Shown here: positions 9,883 through 19,011 of the stretch, one piece after another
Position numbering within the stretch: position 1 is the stretch's first letter
Layout of the letters: the number at the start of each line of letters is the position of its first letter
DNA from: Dyadobacter subterraneus
GTDB lineage: Bacteria > Bacteroidota > Bacteroidia > Cytophagales > Spirosomataceae
Direction: 5' to 3'
Assembly (NCBI RefSeq): GCF_015221875.1
Contig: NZ_JACYGY010000002.1
Location: 805,573-869,572, forward strand
DNA length: 64,000 nt
Position numbers and translations under genes: made by a program
Notes under the pieces: generated by a model
Told to the model about the DNA's origin: nothing
Databases searched by the model: none
The model's input: only the letters and a program-made list of their open reading frames with translations

Positions 9883-11772
9883 TTATCCCTTAAAGATACT
9901 GCTTAACTTATCCATCGTTAATAAAACGATAATTGCTTCACCGCTAGGCGTTCTGTTTGGATCAGTTGAGGCAAAAAGCTGGTCTATCAAAGTATGAATT
10001 TCAAGAAATGAAAGTTTTACAGCATAACGTACCGAAAACCGGCGGGCCAGGGCGCGTGATAAACTTTCAGGTTTGTTCAATTTGAGGTCTGAATAACTTT
10101 GTTTTAATTGTTCAACCAATTCTTCAAAAAGATCCTGTTCGCTTTCTTCCGGCAAATCGGCAGGAATACCACGGATAATTAATTCATTCGCACCGAATTC
10201 GTCAAACTCAAAACCCAGGCTGCGAATTTCCTTTTTTGTTTCATTCACCAGCTGCATATCCGAATGTGTTAAACGGATTGTTTTTGGAAATAAAAGCTGC
10301 TGACAAGCTCCATTACGGTTTGTTAGCATTTTACGATATCGTTCATACAAGATACGTTCGTAAGCCGCTTTTTGATCGATCAGCATAATTCCATCCTTCA
10401 CCTGCGAAAGAATATAGCGGTTGTGAAGCTGGAAAAGTACCGCATCACTTTCAGGCGCAGAAATTACTTCCGAAGCCATCCGGTTAACCTTACTGGCTAT
10501 TGTCATCGGCTGTTCCTGGTAAGAAGTTGGCCGGGAAACGGTGGTGGAATTCATTTCAAAAGCTGCAAGTTCCCGGCTTCTGTCGTCCGTATTTTGCAGC
10601 CCTTCAAATAATTTATTCCAATTCGTAAGGTTGGTTTTTGATGGACCATTTTCTGCATGTCTCGATTGTGCCGCCCAATCCGGCATTACCGTACGAGGTA
10701 TGCTGTCATGATTCTGATCCGATTTTGAAGGATTTAAAAAATTAATATTGTCTTCAAAATCAATCGATTGTGAAAGATTGTAAACACCAACCGCCTTTTT
10801 AACAGCTGCCATAATAATGGCATAAACCGAGCGCTCATCATCAAATTTAATTTCCGTTTTTGTAGGATGAATGTTGATGTCGATATGGGCAGGATCAATT
10901 TCTATAAACAAAACATAAAACGGATGGCTGCCTTCCGGAACCGTTCCATCAAATGCACTGGTAACTGCGTGATGCAGATAATTATGTTTTATGTAGCGGT
11001 CATTCACAAAAAAGAATTGCTCGCCTCTGGTTTTTTTAGCGAATTCCGGTTTTCCGATGTATCCCCTTACGCTGATATAAGAAGTATCTTCCTGACAAAA
11101 GGCAAGTTGCTCACGATAATTCCGGCCATAAATATCAATGATCCGGCGAACCAGTTTTCCCGGAATCAGATTAAAAACTTCGGTATCGTTATGGTGTAAA
11201 CTAAATCCAACTTCCGGATGTGCCAGCGCTATTCTTTGAAATTCATCCAGAATATGACGCATTTCTACCGAATTTGATTTCAGGAAATTACGCCTTGCAG
11301 GAACATTATAAAAAAGATTTTTAACACAAAGATTTGTTCCCGGCAAGCAGGCAACGGATTCCTGTGTTTTTATTTCTGAGCCTTCAATTTTTATTAAGGT
11401 ACCAAGTTCATTGTCTGCCTGGCGGGTACGCATTTCTACCTGGGCAATAGCGGCTATGGATGCCAAAGCTTCACCACGGAATCCCATGGTACGAATTCTG
11501 AATAAATCTTCGGACTGACGGATTTTTGAAGTAGCATGACGTTCAAAAGACATTCTTGCGTCAGTTTCTGACATGCCGGATCCGTCATCAATAATCTGAA
11601 TTAATGTTCTGCCTGCTTCACGTAAAATAACCTGAATATTACCGGCTTTGGCGTCAATAGCATTCTCAAGGAGTTCTTTCACAACCGAAGCAGGACGCTG
11701 GACAACTTCTCCGGCGGCGATCTGATTGGCTATGGAATCGGGTAATAATTGAATGATGTCGGAAGACGCCAT
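9883..11772 (-). CDS. mutL: DNA mismatch repair protein MutL
   Basis: 629 residues. GHKL ATPase half: IANQIAAGEVVQRPASVVKE, ENAIDAKA, DDGSGM, and RHATSKI with TMGFRGEAL-like GFRGEALASIAA; a transducer domain ends near residue 330; a low-complexity linker and a C-terminal dimerisation domain follow. MutL couples mismatch recognition by MutS to strand incision. In the C-terminal domain the endonuclease motif DQHAxxExxxxE reads DQKAAYERILYE (Asp466, Lys468), and the ACR and CPHGRP metal motifs are not recognisable, so nicking activity is doubtful. A full-length MutS is not in the window; the MutS-like gene at 21404 is a different, shorter type. Confidence 0.96.
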   Translation of the reverse strand: MASSDIIQLLPDSIANQIAAGEVVQRPASVVKELLENAIDAKAGNIQVILREAGRTLIQIIDDGSGMSETDARMSFERHATSKIRQSEDLFRIRTMGFRGEALASIAAIAQVEMRTRQADNELGTLIKIEGSEIKTQESVACLPGTNLCVKNLFYNVPARRNFLKSNSVEMRHILDEFQRIALAHPEVGFSLHHNDTEVFNLIPGKLVRRIIDIYGRNYREQLAFCQEDTSYISVRGYIGKPEFAKKTRGEQFFFVNDRYIKHNYLHHAVTSAFDGTVPEGSHPFYVLFIEIDPAHIDINIHPTKTEIKFDDERSVYAIIMAAVKKAVGVYNLSQSIDFEDNINFLNPSKSDQNHDSIPRTVMPDWAAQSRHAENGPSKTNLTNWNKLFEGLQNTDDRSRELAAFEMNSTTVSRPTSYQEQPMTIASKVNRMASEVISAPESDAVLFQLHNRYILSQVKDGIMLIDQKAAYERILYERYRKMLTNRNGACQQLLFPKTIRLTHSDMQLVNETKKEIRSLGFEFDEFGANELIIRGIPADLPEESEQDLFEELVEQLKQSYSDLKLNKPESLSRALARRFSVRYAVKLSFLEIHTLIDQLFASTDPNRTPSGEAIIVLLTMDKLSSIFKG

Positions 11773-11950
11773 ATTTTAATGATGTAGGTTTGCTTTACTA
11801 TAACAAATAAACAAATTTTTTTCTACACCGAGGGTTATTTTGACAAGTAGCTGTAAACCGAAAATTGCTTTGTAACCAATAAGCATCGAAATAATTACAT
11901 TATTTATTGAAATTTTTAATGTCAATAAAACGTTCAATTTAATGTTAGTG

Positions 11951-11979
11951 TTGATTATTAGTAAATTATAGTTAATTTG
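11951..11979 (+). promoter_or_regulatory. candidate promoter for small membrane protein
   Basis: TTG at 11951, 19 bases, then TAATTTG at 11973-11979, one T short of the TAnnTTTG consensus. Transcription would start near 11985, beyond which the first ATG is at 12019. Confidence 0.4.
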
Positions 11980-12018
11980 TGAATCCCATTTTTGTCCTGT
12001 GTAACTAACCCCGATCTT

Positions 12019-12183
12019 ATGAAAGCACCTATTTTTAAAAAGTTCAATTTTGGAATGGCCCTTCAGTGGCTAATCTTTTTACCTGTGATCCTGCCTCTTT
12101 GTATAATTTTCGGAGCGGTTCAAGGTGTTTTAAACATGGTTGAGAAAATGGCTCAGCGCATGTGGATTGACATGGAGCTGTAA
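12019..12183 (+). CDS. small single-span membrane protein, unknown function
   Basis: 54 residues from the ATG at 12019; the frame is open from a TTG at 11992, but the predicted transcription start makes the ATG more likely. It has a basic N-terminus (MKAPIFKKF), one hydrophobic helix (ALQWLIFLPVILPLCIIFGAV, about residues 14-34) and an amphipathic, Met-rich tail (NMVEKMAQRMWIDMEL). I do not recognise the family. Support for a real gene comes from the promoter-like sequence upstream, a protein-like composition and the hairpin downstream. It is monocistronic between divergent mutL and convergent nagB. Confidence 0.55.
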   Translation: MKAPIFKKFNFGMALQWLIFLPVILPLCIIFGAVQGVLNMVEKMAQRMWIDMEL

Positions 12184-12279
12184 TGCCCTGCAATCGCTTT
12201 TAATCTCATACATTTTTGTATGAATCCATTCGCACAACTATTCCGATATACACGATAAAAATATAATTCTAACAAAAAA

Positions 12280-12314
12280 GAAAAGAGCTGTAAATCTGAT
12301 TTACAGCTCTTTTC
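12280..12314. terminator. bidirectional terminator
   Basis: Perfect 17-base inverted repeat GAAAAGAGCTGTAAATC/GATTTACAGCTCTTTTC with A and T runs on both sides, between the convergent small protein gene and the NagB fusion. Confidence 0.92.
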
Positions 12315-12333
12315 TTTTCAACTCTTGTACAAT

Positions 12334-14307
12334 TTAGAATTTCCAGCGAACAAAAGCTTCCATTGCTTCGTATTCCGCAAGACCTAAATTGTTATATAAT
12401 TTAGCAGTTCCCTGGTTGCGCTCTTCTGCACGTTGCCAGAATTCACGTGAATCTTCACCCTGGAATACTACACCATCTTTTTGCGACTGGTGTTTGAAAA
12501 TTCCCTGACGTTTTTTCAAAACCTGATCCGGACTCATGGGAACTGCCATTTCAATCTCGTAGATATCCCACTCGGCCCAGGCTCCGCGATATAACCAAAC
12601 CCAGCAATCCTTCATGAAATTCTTGTGTTTCGAGCGGCCAAGCGCTGCTTCGATTGCATCCCAACATACTTTGTGCGTTCCGTGTGGATCGGCAAAGTCA
12701 CCCGCTGCGTAAATTTGATGAGGTTTGATTTCTTCAATCAGGTTTTCAATGATCTTGATATCTTCCTCGCCGATCGGATTTTTCTGAACAGTACCCGTTT
12801 CGTAGAATGGCATATTCAGGAAATGTGCATTCGCAGTTGGGATTCCAACAAAACGACAAGTCGCTTTGGCTTCTCCACGACGTAAAGCTCCTTTTACATG
12901 ACGGATTTCCAAAGTATCAATTTCACTGTCTTTGGTATGTCTCAAAAAGTCTTTTGCATCTGTAAATATTTTTGTCGCTTCCGGACTATCGATACCAAAT
13001 TCTTTATTGAAATCAACAACGAAATCGATAAAACGAAGTGCTTCATCATCTGCTACGGCGATATTTCCTGAAGTTTGGTAAGCCACATGCACTTCATGTC
13101 CCTGGTCAACCAGACGCTGGAAAGTACCACCCATTGAGATAATATCATCATCCGGGTGCGGACTGAAAATAAGTACACGTTTTTTGGCTGGCTGAGCGCG
13201 TTCCGGACGATTTGTATCGTCGGCGTTCGCTTTTCCTCCCGGCCATCCTGTAATTGTATGTTGTAATTGATTGAAAACGTTGATATTGATTTCATAGCAA
13301 GCACCATATTGTGCAAGCAAATCACTCATACCATTGTCGTTATAATCCTTATCTGTAAGTTTCAGTATTGGTTTTTTAAGACTTTGCGACAAATGGGTCA
13401 CAGCCTTTTTGATCATTTTGTTATCCCAAACAACCGAATCAACCGCCCATGGTGTTTTAACACGCGTCAATTCAGAAGCAGCACTTTCATCTAAAATAAA
13501 AGCAACATCCGGATGTGCCTGAAGATAAGATGCTGGATTACGTTCCGTAACCGGTCCCTCAACCGCACCTCTGATTACCGAAGCTTTACGCTCACCCCAT
13601 GCAAGCAAAACAATACGGCGTGCACTTAAAATCGGCGCAACACCTAGTGTGATCGCTTTACGAGGTACTTTATGCAATCCGCCAAATTCCATTGCAGCCG
13701 CAGCGCGGGTAGAATGGTCAAGCGTGATTAGCCTTGTACGTGCGTTGATCAATGAACCAGGCTCGTTAAAACCAATGTGTCCATTTCCTCCAATTCCCAA
13801 AAGCTGGAAATCAAGTCCGCCAACAGCATTTATTTTATTTTCGTAATTACTGCAATAATCGCGTACCATAGCAGCCGGAATTGTTCCGTCTGGCAGGAAA
13901 TAATTTTCTTTTGGAATATCAACATGGTCGAACAATTGTTCTTTCATAAACCGGTGGTAGCTATGAATAGAATCCGGCTCCATTTGATAGTATTCATCCA
14001 GATTGAATGAAATAACATTTTTAAAGCTCAGGCCTTCTTCCTTGTGCATTCTGACCAGACGGGCATAAACGGTTTTAGGAGAAGAGCCGGTTGCAAGGCC
14101 TAGTACACAGTTTTTACCTTCTTTTTGTTTCTGACGGATCAGGTCAGCGATTTCCTGTGCAACAGCATTTGAAGCATCTTTGGAATCAGCAAAAATCTGG
14201 GTTGGTATTTTTTCGTATGTAATGGGTTGTCCTACACTTCCGCCTGAGAGTGCGTTATCCGCCGCTTGCATTAAAATTGTTTCCGGATTGAGAGATTGTT
14301 GGTCCAT
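12334..14307 (-). CDS. nagB: glucosamine-6-phosphate deaminase fused to PIG-L deacetylase domain
   Basis: 657 residues, two enzymes in one chain. Residues about 30-300 are NagB, which converts glucosamine 6-phosphate to fructose 6-phosphate and ammonia: LGLATGSSPKTVYARL, FNLDEYY (Asp104), GGNGHIGFNEPGS (His177, Glu182). Residues about 375-640 are a PIG-L/LmbE domain, a zinc N-acetylglucosamine deacetylase fold, with SPHPDDDIISMGG (384-388 HPDDD where HPDDE is usual) and a downstream DPHGTHK. The fusion is known from Bacteroidota. A plausible reading is that the C-terminal domain deacetylates GlcNAc-6-phosphate and feeds the deaminase, but this is inference; no nagA is adjacent. Confidence 0.93.
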   Translation of the reverse strand: MDQQSLNPETILMQAADNALSGGSVGQPITYEKIPTQIFADSKDASNAVAQEIADLIRQKQKEGKNCVLGLATGSSPKTVYARLVRMHKEEGLSFKNVISFNLDEYYQMEPDSIHSYHRFMKEQLFDHVDIPKENYFLPDGTIPAAMVRDYCSNYENKINAVGGLDFQLLGIGGNGHIGFNEPGSLINARTRLITLDHSTRAAAAMEFGGLHKVPRKAITLGVAPILSARRIVLLAWGERKASVIRGAVEGPVTERNPASYLQAHPDVAFILDESAASELTRVKTPWAVDSVVWDNKMIKKAVTHLSQSLKKPILKLTDKDYNDNGMSDLLAQYGACYEININVFNQLQHTITGWPGGKANADDTNRPERAQPAKKRVLIFSPHPDDDIISMGGTFQRLVDQGHEVHVAYQTSGNIAVADDEALRFIDFVVDFNKEFGIDSPEATKIFTDAKDFLRHTKDSEIDTLEIRHVKGALRRGEAKATCRFVGIPTANAHFLNMPFYETGTVQKNPIGEEDIKIIENLIEEIKPHQIYAAGDFADPHGTHKVCWDAIEAALGRSKHKNFMKDCWVWLYRGAWAEWDIYEIEMAVPMSPDQVLKKRQGIFKHQSQKDGVVFQGEDSREFWQRAEERNQGTAKLYNNLGLAEYEAMEAFVRWKF

Positions 14308-14650
14308 GTTTTTAATAAAATGTGATTTTAATCAAGAGTTTAGTACGAAAAAAGAACAGTTGATTTGAGATAATACTGATAGACAGCAAATTAATACCAC
14401 AGCCTGTATGCCGAATTTAATTACAACAAAAGGTAAGGATATAAATTTCGTCTACAAAATTACAACACAAAGTGAATATTATTAAAAAAATTTAAAAAAT
14501 AACTTTGCGTTAATGTATTGAAGTGCTCGTACACGCAAGTTGCAAAGCAGTAATTCAACATAAAGTGTGTGTGAAAATTTCATAACCGAATAATCTATTG
14601 TATTTTTGTTGCCTGTTAAAAAAACATCACATCATTTCAAGAGAAATACC
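14308..14650. other. divergent intergenic region nagB/glyA
   Basis: 343 bases without a convincing gene. The glyA promoter box sits at 14601-14608. No matching box for nagB was found on the minus strand. Confidence 0.5.
14601..14608 (+). promoter_or_regulatory. -7 promoter box for glyA
   Basis: TATTTTTG, a perfect TAnnTTTG box. It overlaps the TTG at 14606 that could be read as an earlier start codon, so that start cannot be on the transcript; the ATG at 14651 is the real one. Confidence 0.65.
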
Positions 14651-15955
14651 ATGTCTACACTCACAAGCGTCGTACGTGATACCCAAATTTTTGACTTAAT
14701 TAATAAGGAAAAACATCGCCAGGAATCAGGTATTGAGCTGATTGCTTCCGAAAATTTTACATCCAAACAAGTGATGGAAGCATCAGGAAGTGTGCTTACT
14801 AACAAGTATGCAGAAGGTCTTCCCGGAAAACGTTACTACGGAGGCTGTGAAGTAGTTGATGAAATCGAACAAATTGCTATTGACCGTCTGAAAGAACTTT
14901 TCGGCGCAACTTGGGCAAACGTTCAGCCTCACTCAGGTGCGCAGGCAAACATGGCCGTATTTGTGGCTTGTTTGAATCCTGGTAACAAAATTATGGGTTT
15001 CAACCTTGCTCATGGTGGTCACCTTTCTCACGGATCTCCTGTAAATATTTCAGGTAAATATTTTCAACCTGTATTTTACGGTGTAGAAGCTGAAACTGGT
15101 CTTATCAATTGGGATAAAGTTGAGGAAACTGCTTTGAAAGAACGTCCTAAACTTTTGATCTGCGGTGCGTCTGCTTATAGCCGTGACTGGGATTATGAAA
15201 GACTTCGTAATATTGCTGATCAGGTTGGTGCAATCCTTTTGGCTGATATTTCTCACCCGGCTGCACTTATTGCAAAAGGTTTGTTGAACGATCCGTTCGG
15301 ACATTGCCATATCGTTACTACCACAACGCACAAAACATTACGCGGTCCTCGTGGCGGTGTGATTATGATGCGTGAAGATTTCGAAAATCCTTTCGGAATT
15401 ACTACACAAAAAGGACAACTTCGTACGATGTCATCTTTGCTTGATTCAGGCGTTTTCCCTGGAACACAAGGCGGACCGTTAGAACATATTATTGCTGCAA
15501 AAGCGGTTGCTTTCGGCGAAGCGCTTAGCGAAGGATATTACAACTACGCAGTGCAGGTTGCTAAAAATGCGCAGGCAATGGCAAAAGCATTTGTAGAAAA
15601 AGGATATCAGATCATTTCTGGTGGTACTGACAATCACTTGATGTTAATTGACTTGCGTACTAAAAATGGTGTCGCTTCCGGATTAACCGGTAAGCTTGCT
15701 GAAAACACGTTGATCAAAGCTGATATCACAATCAATAAAAACATGGTTCCTTTCGACGACAAATCTCCGATGGTAACGTCGGGTATGCGCGTTGGAACGG
15801 CTGCGATGACTTCACGTGGTTTGGTTGAAACTGATATGGAGCGTATCGTTGATCTGATAGACACAGTTTTGGTTAATCATGATCAGGATGCAAAAATTGC
15901 TGCCGTAAAACAGGAGATCAATAACTGGATGACACAATATCCTTTATATAGCTAA
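14651..15955 (+). CDS. glyA: serine hydroxymethyltransferase
   Basis: 434 residues from the ATG at 14651 (protein start [14 protein letters not shown]). PLP enzyme that interconverts serine and glycine while loading one-carbon units on tetrahydrofolate. Motifs: [45 protein letters not shown], and the PLP-lysine block [14 protein letters not shown]. Length is normal. The frame extends upstream to a TTG at 14606, but the promoter box overlaps that codon. Transcribed alone; a terminator follows. Confidence 0.96.
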   Translation: MSTLTSVVRDTQIFDLINKEKHRQESGIELIASENFTSKQVMEASGSVLTNKYAEGLPGKRYYGGCEVVDEIEQIAIDRLKELFGATWANVQPHSGAQANMAVFVACLNPGNKIMGFNLAHGGHLSHGSPVNISGKYFQPVFYGVEAETGLINWDKVEETALKERPKLLICGASAYSRDWDYERLRNIADQVGAILLADISHPAALIAKGLLNDPFGHCHIVTTTTHKTLRGPRGGVIMMREDFENPFGITTQKGQLRTMSSLLDSGVFPGTQGGPLEHIIAAKAVAFGEALSEGYYNYAVQVAKNAQAMAKAFVEKGYQIISGGTDNHLMLIDLRTKNGVASGLTGKLAENTLIKADITINKNMVPFDDKSPMVTSGMRVGTAAMTSRGLVETDMERIVDLIDTVLVNHDQDAKIAAVKQEINNWMTQYPLYS

Positions 15956-15981
15956 GACTTACCAGTCGAGGTTTAGATTTT

Positions 15982-16026
15982 AACTGCGTAATGGTACTGA
16001 AAATGTATGCGTTACGCAGTTTTCTT
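15982..16026 (+). terminator. glyA terminator
   Basis: AACTGCGTAA/TTACGCAGTT, a perfect 10-bp stem with a 20-base loop, followed by TTCTTTTT, 26 bases after the stop. Confidence 0.85.
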
Positions 16027-16158
16027 TTTAGTTTGAAAAGATTTTTTAACTTATTTTTTGAAGAAAAATTGTGGTCAAATAATAAAATTTCAAACAAAAA
16101 GTTAATATGATAAGGAAGAGCAATTTAAATGATGTGTAAAGAATTGTGCGAGAAGTGT

Positions 16159-16187
16159 TTTGACTTAAATAAGTTTTCATAACTTTG
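16159..16187 (+). promoter_or_regulatory. promoter of TPR protein gene
   Basis: TTTG at 16159, 17 bases, then TAACTTTG at 16180-16187, an exact TAnnTTTG box 25 bases before the start codon. Confidence 0.65.
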
Positions 16188-16212
16188 CACTCCAAAATAC
16201 GAATTAATTGAC

Positions 16213-16914
16213 ATGAGCAAGAAAAATACGGACGAGTCCGGGTTTGAAATTATTGAAAAGCCGGAGGCATTAGCCGGACAAATCAATAAGGCTGAGGTTT
16301 TTTTCCTTAAAAATCGTAAGGTACTTACTGGTATTGGCGGAGCGATCCTGGTTGCGGTGGTAGCGTTTGCAGGATATCGTTTTTATATAGATGGACAAGA
16401 AGGAACGGCACAACAAGCGCTTTCTTCTGTTGTTTATGATTTCGAAGCTGATTCTTTGTCAAAAGCATTGAACGGAAGCGGAGGAAATGAAGGACTTTTG
16501 TCTATCGCTGATAACTATAAAGGAACTGACGCTGCGAACCTTGCGAATTTCTACGCAGGTGTTGCTTTGCTTAAACAGGGTAAATATGATGACGCAATCA
16601 GTCATCTTGAATCTTTCAGTTCTTCTGATCTGTTGGTCCACGCACGTGCCCAGTCATTAATTGGTGATGCTTATCTTGAAAAAAATCAGCCTGCTGAGGC
16701 GATTTCTTATTACAAAAAAGCATCTGACTACGATAAAAATGAATATTTCACGCCAGTATATTTGATGAAGCTTGCACTTGCTCAGGAAAAAGCAAATCAG
16801 GCTGCGGATGCTGTTGCTTCCTATAAACGTGTTATTGACGAGTTCCCACTTTCATCGGAAGTTGTGAACGCGAAGAAGTACATGGGATTGTTAGAGGGAC
16901 AAGTCGGCAAATAA
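16213..16914 (+). CDS. tetratricopeptide-repeat membrane protein (YfgM-like)
   Basis: 233 residues. A short polar N-terminus is followed by one membrane helix (about residues 34-56, TGIGGAILVAVVAFAGYRF) and an extracytoplasmic domain with TPR-type helices (AKFYAGVALLKQGKYDDAI-like NFYAGVALLKQGKYDDAISH, ARAQSLIGDAYLEKNQPAEA, LAQEKANQAADAVASYKRV). The layout is that of YfgM, which assists periplasmic chaperones near the Sec translocon. No Sec or BamB gene is adjacent here, so that role is only suggested. Own promoter and terminator. Confidence 0.85.
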   Translation: MSKKNTDESGFEIIEKPEALAGQINKAEVFFLKNRKVLTGIGGAILVAVVAFAGYRFYIDGQEGTAQQALSSVVYDFEADSLSKALNGSGGNEGLLSIADNYKGTDAANLANFYAGVALLKQGKYDDAISHLESFSSSDLLVHARAQSLIGDAYLEKNQPAEAISYYKKASDYDKNEYFTPVYLMKLALAQEKANQAADAVASYKRVIDEFPLSSEVVNAKKYMGLLEGQVGK

Positions 16915-16940
16915 ATGGTAATACATTATTGTTCCAGAAA

Positions 16941-16975
16941 AGGATAAAGCCGACACCGGTTTTATCCTTTTTTTG
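16941..16975 (+). terminator. terminator after TPR gene
   Basis: AGGATAAA, a 12-base loop, TTTATCCT followed by TTTTTTG. Confidence 0.85.
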
Positions 16976-17017
16976 TTTAAAATATTAACTCAAAATCTAT
17001 CATTAACTAGTACTTAT

Positions 17018-17518
17018 ATGTCAAGTGCAGATAAAAATTTAAGCGTTTTCAATACGGAAGGACTTCCTGATATCAGCAATAAAAAATTCGCGATCGTAGT
17101 TGCAGAATGGAACGGCGAGATCACTGAAAAACTTTTCGAAGGAGCGTACCAAACACTAATAACCTATGGTGCTTCGGAATCAAATATAGAAAGAGGAAAT
17201 GTTCCGGGAAGTTTTGAATTAACGCTTGGTGCACATTGGTTCGCACAGCGCGAAGATATCGATGCGGTAATTGCCTTAGGCGTAGTAATCCAGGGAGAAA
17301 CAAAACACAACGACTATATCAATCACGCCGTTGCTCAGGGAATTACAAACATCAGCATCCAAAACAACAAACCTGTAATTTTCGGTGTCCTGACGCCAAA
17401 CAACATGGAACAAGCCATCGACAGAGCCGGTGGAGCTTTTGGAAATAAAGGAGACGAGGCAGCTATGACGGCAATCAAGATGGTAGGGCTGAAGGATCAG
17501 GTTTTTGTCAGGAAGTAG
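17018..17518 (+). CDS. ribH: 6,7-dimethyl-8-ribityllumazine synthase
   Basis: 166 residues from the ATG at 17018 (MSSADKNLS). Penultimate enzyme of riboflavin synthesis: joins 5-amino-6-ribitylaminouracil and dihydroxybutanone phosphate; assembles as a hollow capsid in many bacteria. Motifs: VAEWNGEITEKLFEGA, GSFELTLGA, ALGVVIQGETKHNDYI and FGVLTPNNMEQAIDRAG. The frame is also open from a TTG at 16973, inside the preceding terminator, which is unlikely as a start. No other rib genes and no FMN riboswitch are seen nearby. Confidence 0.95.
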   Translation: MSSADKNLSVFNTEGLPDISNKKFAIVVAEWNGEITEKLFEGAYQTLITYGASESNIERGNVPGSFELTLGAHWFAQREDIDAVIALGVVIQGETKHNDYINHAVAQGITNISIQNNKPVIFGVLTPNNMEQAIDRAGGAFGNKGDEAAMTAIKMVGLKDQVFVRK

Positions 17519-17535
17519 TCAGGAGGGGGTCAGGA
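17507..17535 (+). repeat. 11-base tandem repeat across the ribH stop
   Basis: GTCAGGA occurs at 17507, 17518 and 17529, an exact 11-base spacing; the ribH stop codon lies inside it. Possibly replication slippage. Confidence 0.6.
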
Positions 17536-17571
17536 AAATTTAGTAATCAAAAATTTCAATAATTAATAATT

Positions 17572-18930
17572 ATGCAAGTCTGGAAATTTGGCGGCACTTC
17601 GGTTGGGAAACCTGAACGTATGCATTCAATCCGTGAACTTCTTTTGACGGATCCAAGTCGGAAAATTGTTGTATTATCCGCTTTGTCGGGTTCAACCAAT
17701 GCGCTTATCGCGATAGGGGAAGCTGCCAAGGCAAACGAAGATGCGTCAGCTGCGAAGCAGATCGACGATTTGAAAGCGCATTACGATGCTTTTATTAAGG
17801 AGCTTTATTCAACCGAAGCAGGTCTTGCCAAAGGTCAGGAAATTATTGATAATGAATTCGGATTTATCCGTTCGCTGGTTAGCATCAAACCTTTTGCTTC
17901 AAAACAGGAAAAGGAAATTGTTGCAGAAGGAGAATTGTTAAGTACACAGCTTTTCCAAGGATATCTGGAAGAAGTAGGAGACAGTTCTGTGTTGCTTCCT
18001 GCGCTTGAATTTATGCGCATTGATGCTGATAATGAACCGGAACTTGAAAAAATCGAAGAAAAATTAACTGCGATTTTAGCGCAGCATACCGATAAGCAAA
18101 CCATCGTTACCCAGGGATTTATTTGCAGAAACCCACGCGAAGAAGTTGATAACCTGAAACGTGGAGGATCTGATTACACAGCATCTTTAATCGGTGGTGC
18201 CATTCGGGCTGAGGAAATCCAGATTTGGACGGACATTGACGGAATGCATAATAACGATCCTCGTATCGTGAAACGTACTTTCCCGATTCGTGAACTTACT
18301 TTTGAAGAAGCGGCCGAACTTGCTTATTTCGGAGCAAAAATTCTTCATCCAAGTACAATCACACCTGCGAAACTTCGTGGTGTACCGGTACGTTTGAAAA
18401 ATACTATGCAGCCGGAAGCGCCAGGAACGCTTATCGCCAACCAGTCTTCTGACAGAGAAATAAAAGCGATTGCTGCAAAAGATAATATTACAGCGATATA
18501 TATTCACTCGACCCGTATGCTGAATGCATATGGCTTCCTGAGACGCGTTTTTGAGATTTTTGAAAAATACAAAACGCCGGTAGATATGATCACCACTTCG
18601 GAAGTTTCTGTTTCAGTGACGATTGATAATTCTGAACACCTTGAAGCAATCACCACGGAACTTCGTGAATTTGCAGATCTTGAAGAAAATGACAGCGATC
18701 AGAATATCATTTGTATCGTAGGAAATTTCAGTGCGGACAAAGAAGGAATTGCGTTGAAAGTGCTAGAAGCAATGAAAAATATTCCTATACGAATGATTTC
18801 GTACGGTGCCTCAGAGCACAATCTTTCGCTTTTAATTCATTCAAAATATAAAGCAGAAGCGCTTAATGTGCTTAATGAGCGTCTTTTTTATTATGAAGAT
18901 GCAATGAAAGATATTTTCACGGCACCCTGA
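17572..18930 (+). CDS. lysC: aspartate kinase
   Basis: 452 residues, monofunctional aspartokinase: phosphorylates aspartate in the first step towards lysine, threonine, methionine and diaminopimelate. The amino-acid kinase domain begins KFGGTSVGKPERM and carries GGSDYTASLIGGAIRA and IWTDIDGMHNNDPRIV; two ACT domains form the C-terminal 140 residues (from about ITAIYIHSTRM), which are normally the site of feedback inhibition. No homoserine dehydrogenase fusion. It starts 53 bases after ribH and could be read through from it. Confidence 0.96.
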   Translation: MQVWKFGGTSVGKPERMHSIRELLLTDPSRKIVVLSALSGSTNALIAIGEAAKANEDASAAKQIDDLKAHYDAFIKELYSTEAGLAKGQEIIDNEFGFIRSLVSIKPFASKQEKEIVAEGELLSTQLFQGYLEEVGDSSVLLPALEFMRIDADNEPELEKIEEKLTAILAQHTDKQTIVTQGFICRNPREEVDNLKRGGSDYTASLIGGAIRAEEIQIWTDIDGMHNNDPRIVKRTFPIRELTFEEAAELAYFGAKILHPSTITPAKLRGVPVRLKNTMQPEAPGTLIANQSSDREIKAIAAKDNITAIYIHSTRMLNAYGFLRRVFEIFEKYKTPVDMITTSEVSVSVTIDNSEHLEAITTELREFADLEENDSDQNIICIVGNFSADKEGIALKVLEAMKNIPIRMISYGASEHNLSLLIHSKYKAEALNVLNERLFYYEDAMKDIFTAP

Positions 18931-18951
18931 TTTCAAAAATCTGATCACATA

Positions 18952-18996
18952 TTTAGCGATTAGCTGTTGGCGTTTTGCTCATAGCTAATCGCTAAA
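18952..18996. repeat. intergenic palindrome between lysC and serS
   Basis: Perfect 14-bp inverted repeat TTTAGCGATTAGCT/AGCTAATCGCTAAA around a 17-base loop containing GTTGGCGTTTTGC. There is no T run. It may act as a processing hairpin between the two genes; its look recalls dispersed palindromic repeats of Bacteroidota, and a similar-looking one lies at 51123. Confidence 0.75.
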
Positions 18997-19011
18997 AGCT
19001 AATAGCCAAAC

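Noticed and set aside
14606..14650. Longer glyA form starting at TTG 14606
   Set aside because: The TTG lies within the TATTTTTG promoter box, so it would not be on the mRNA.
16973..17017. Longer ribH form starting at TTG 16973
   Set aside because: It begins in the T run of the preceding terminator; the ATG at 17018 fits the family length.
16915..17017. FMN riboswitch before ribH
   Set aside because: The spacer is about 100 bases, mostly a terminator, with none of the conserved RFN-element blocks.
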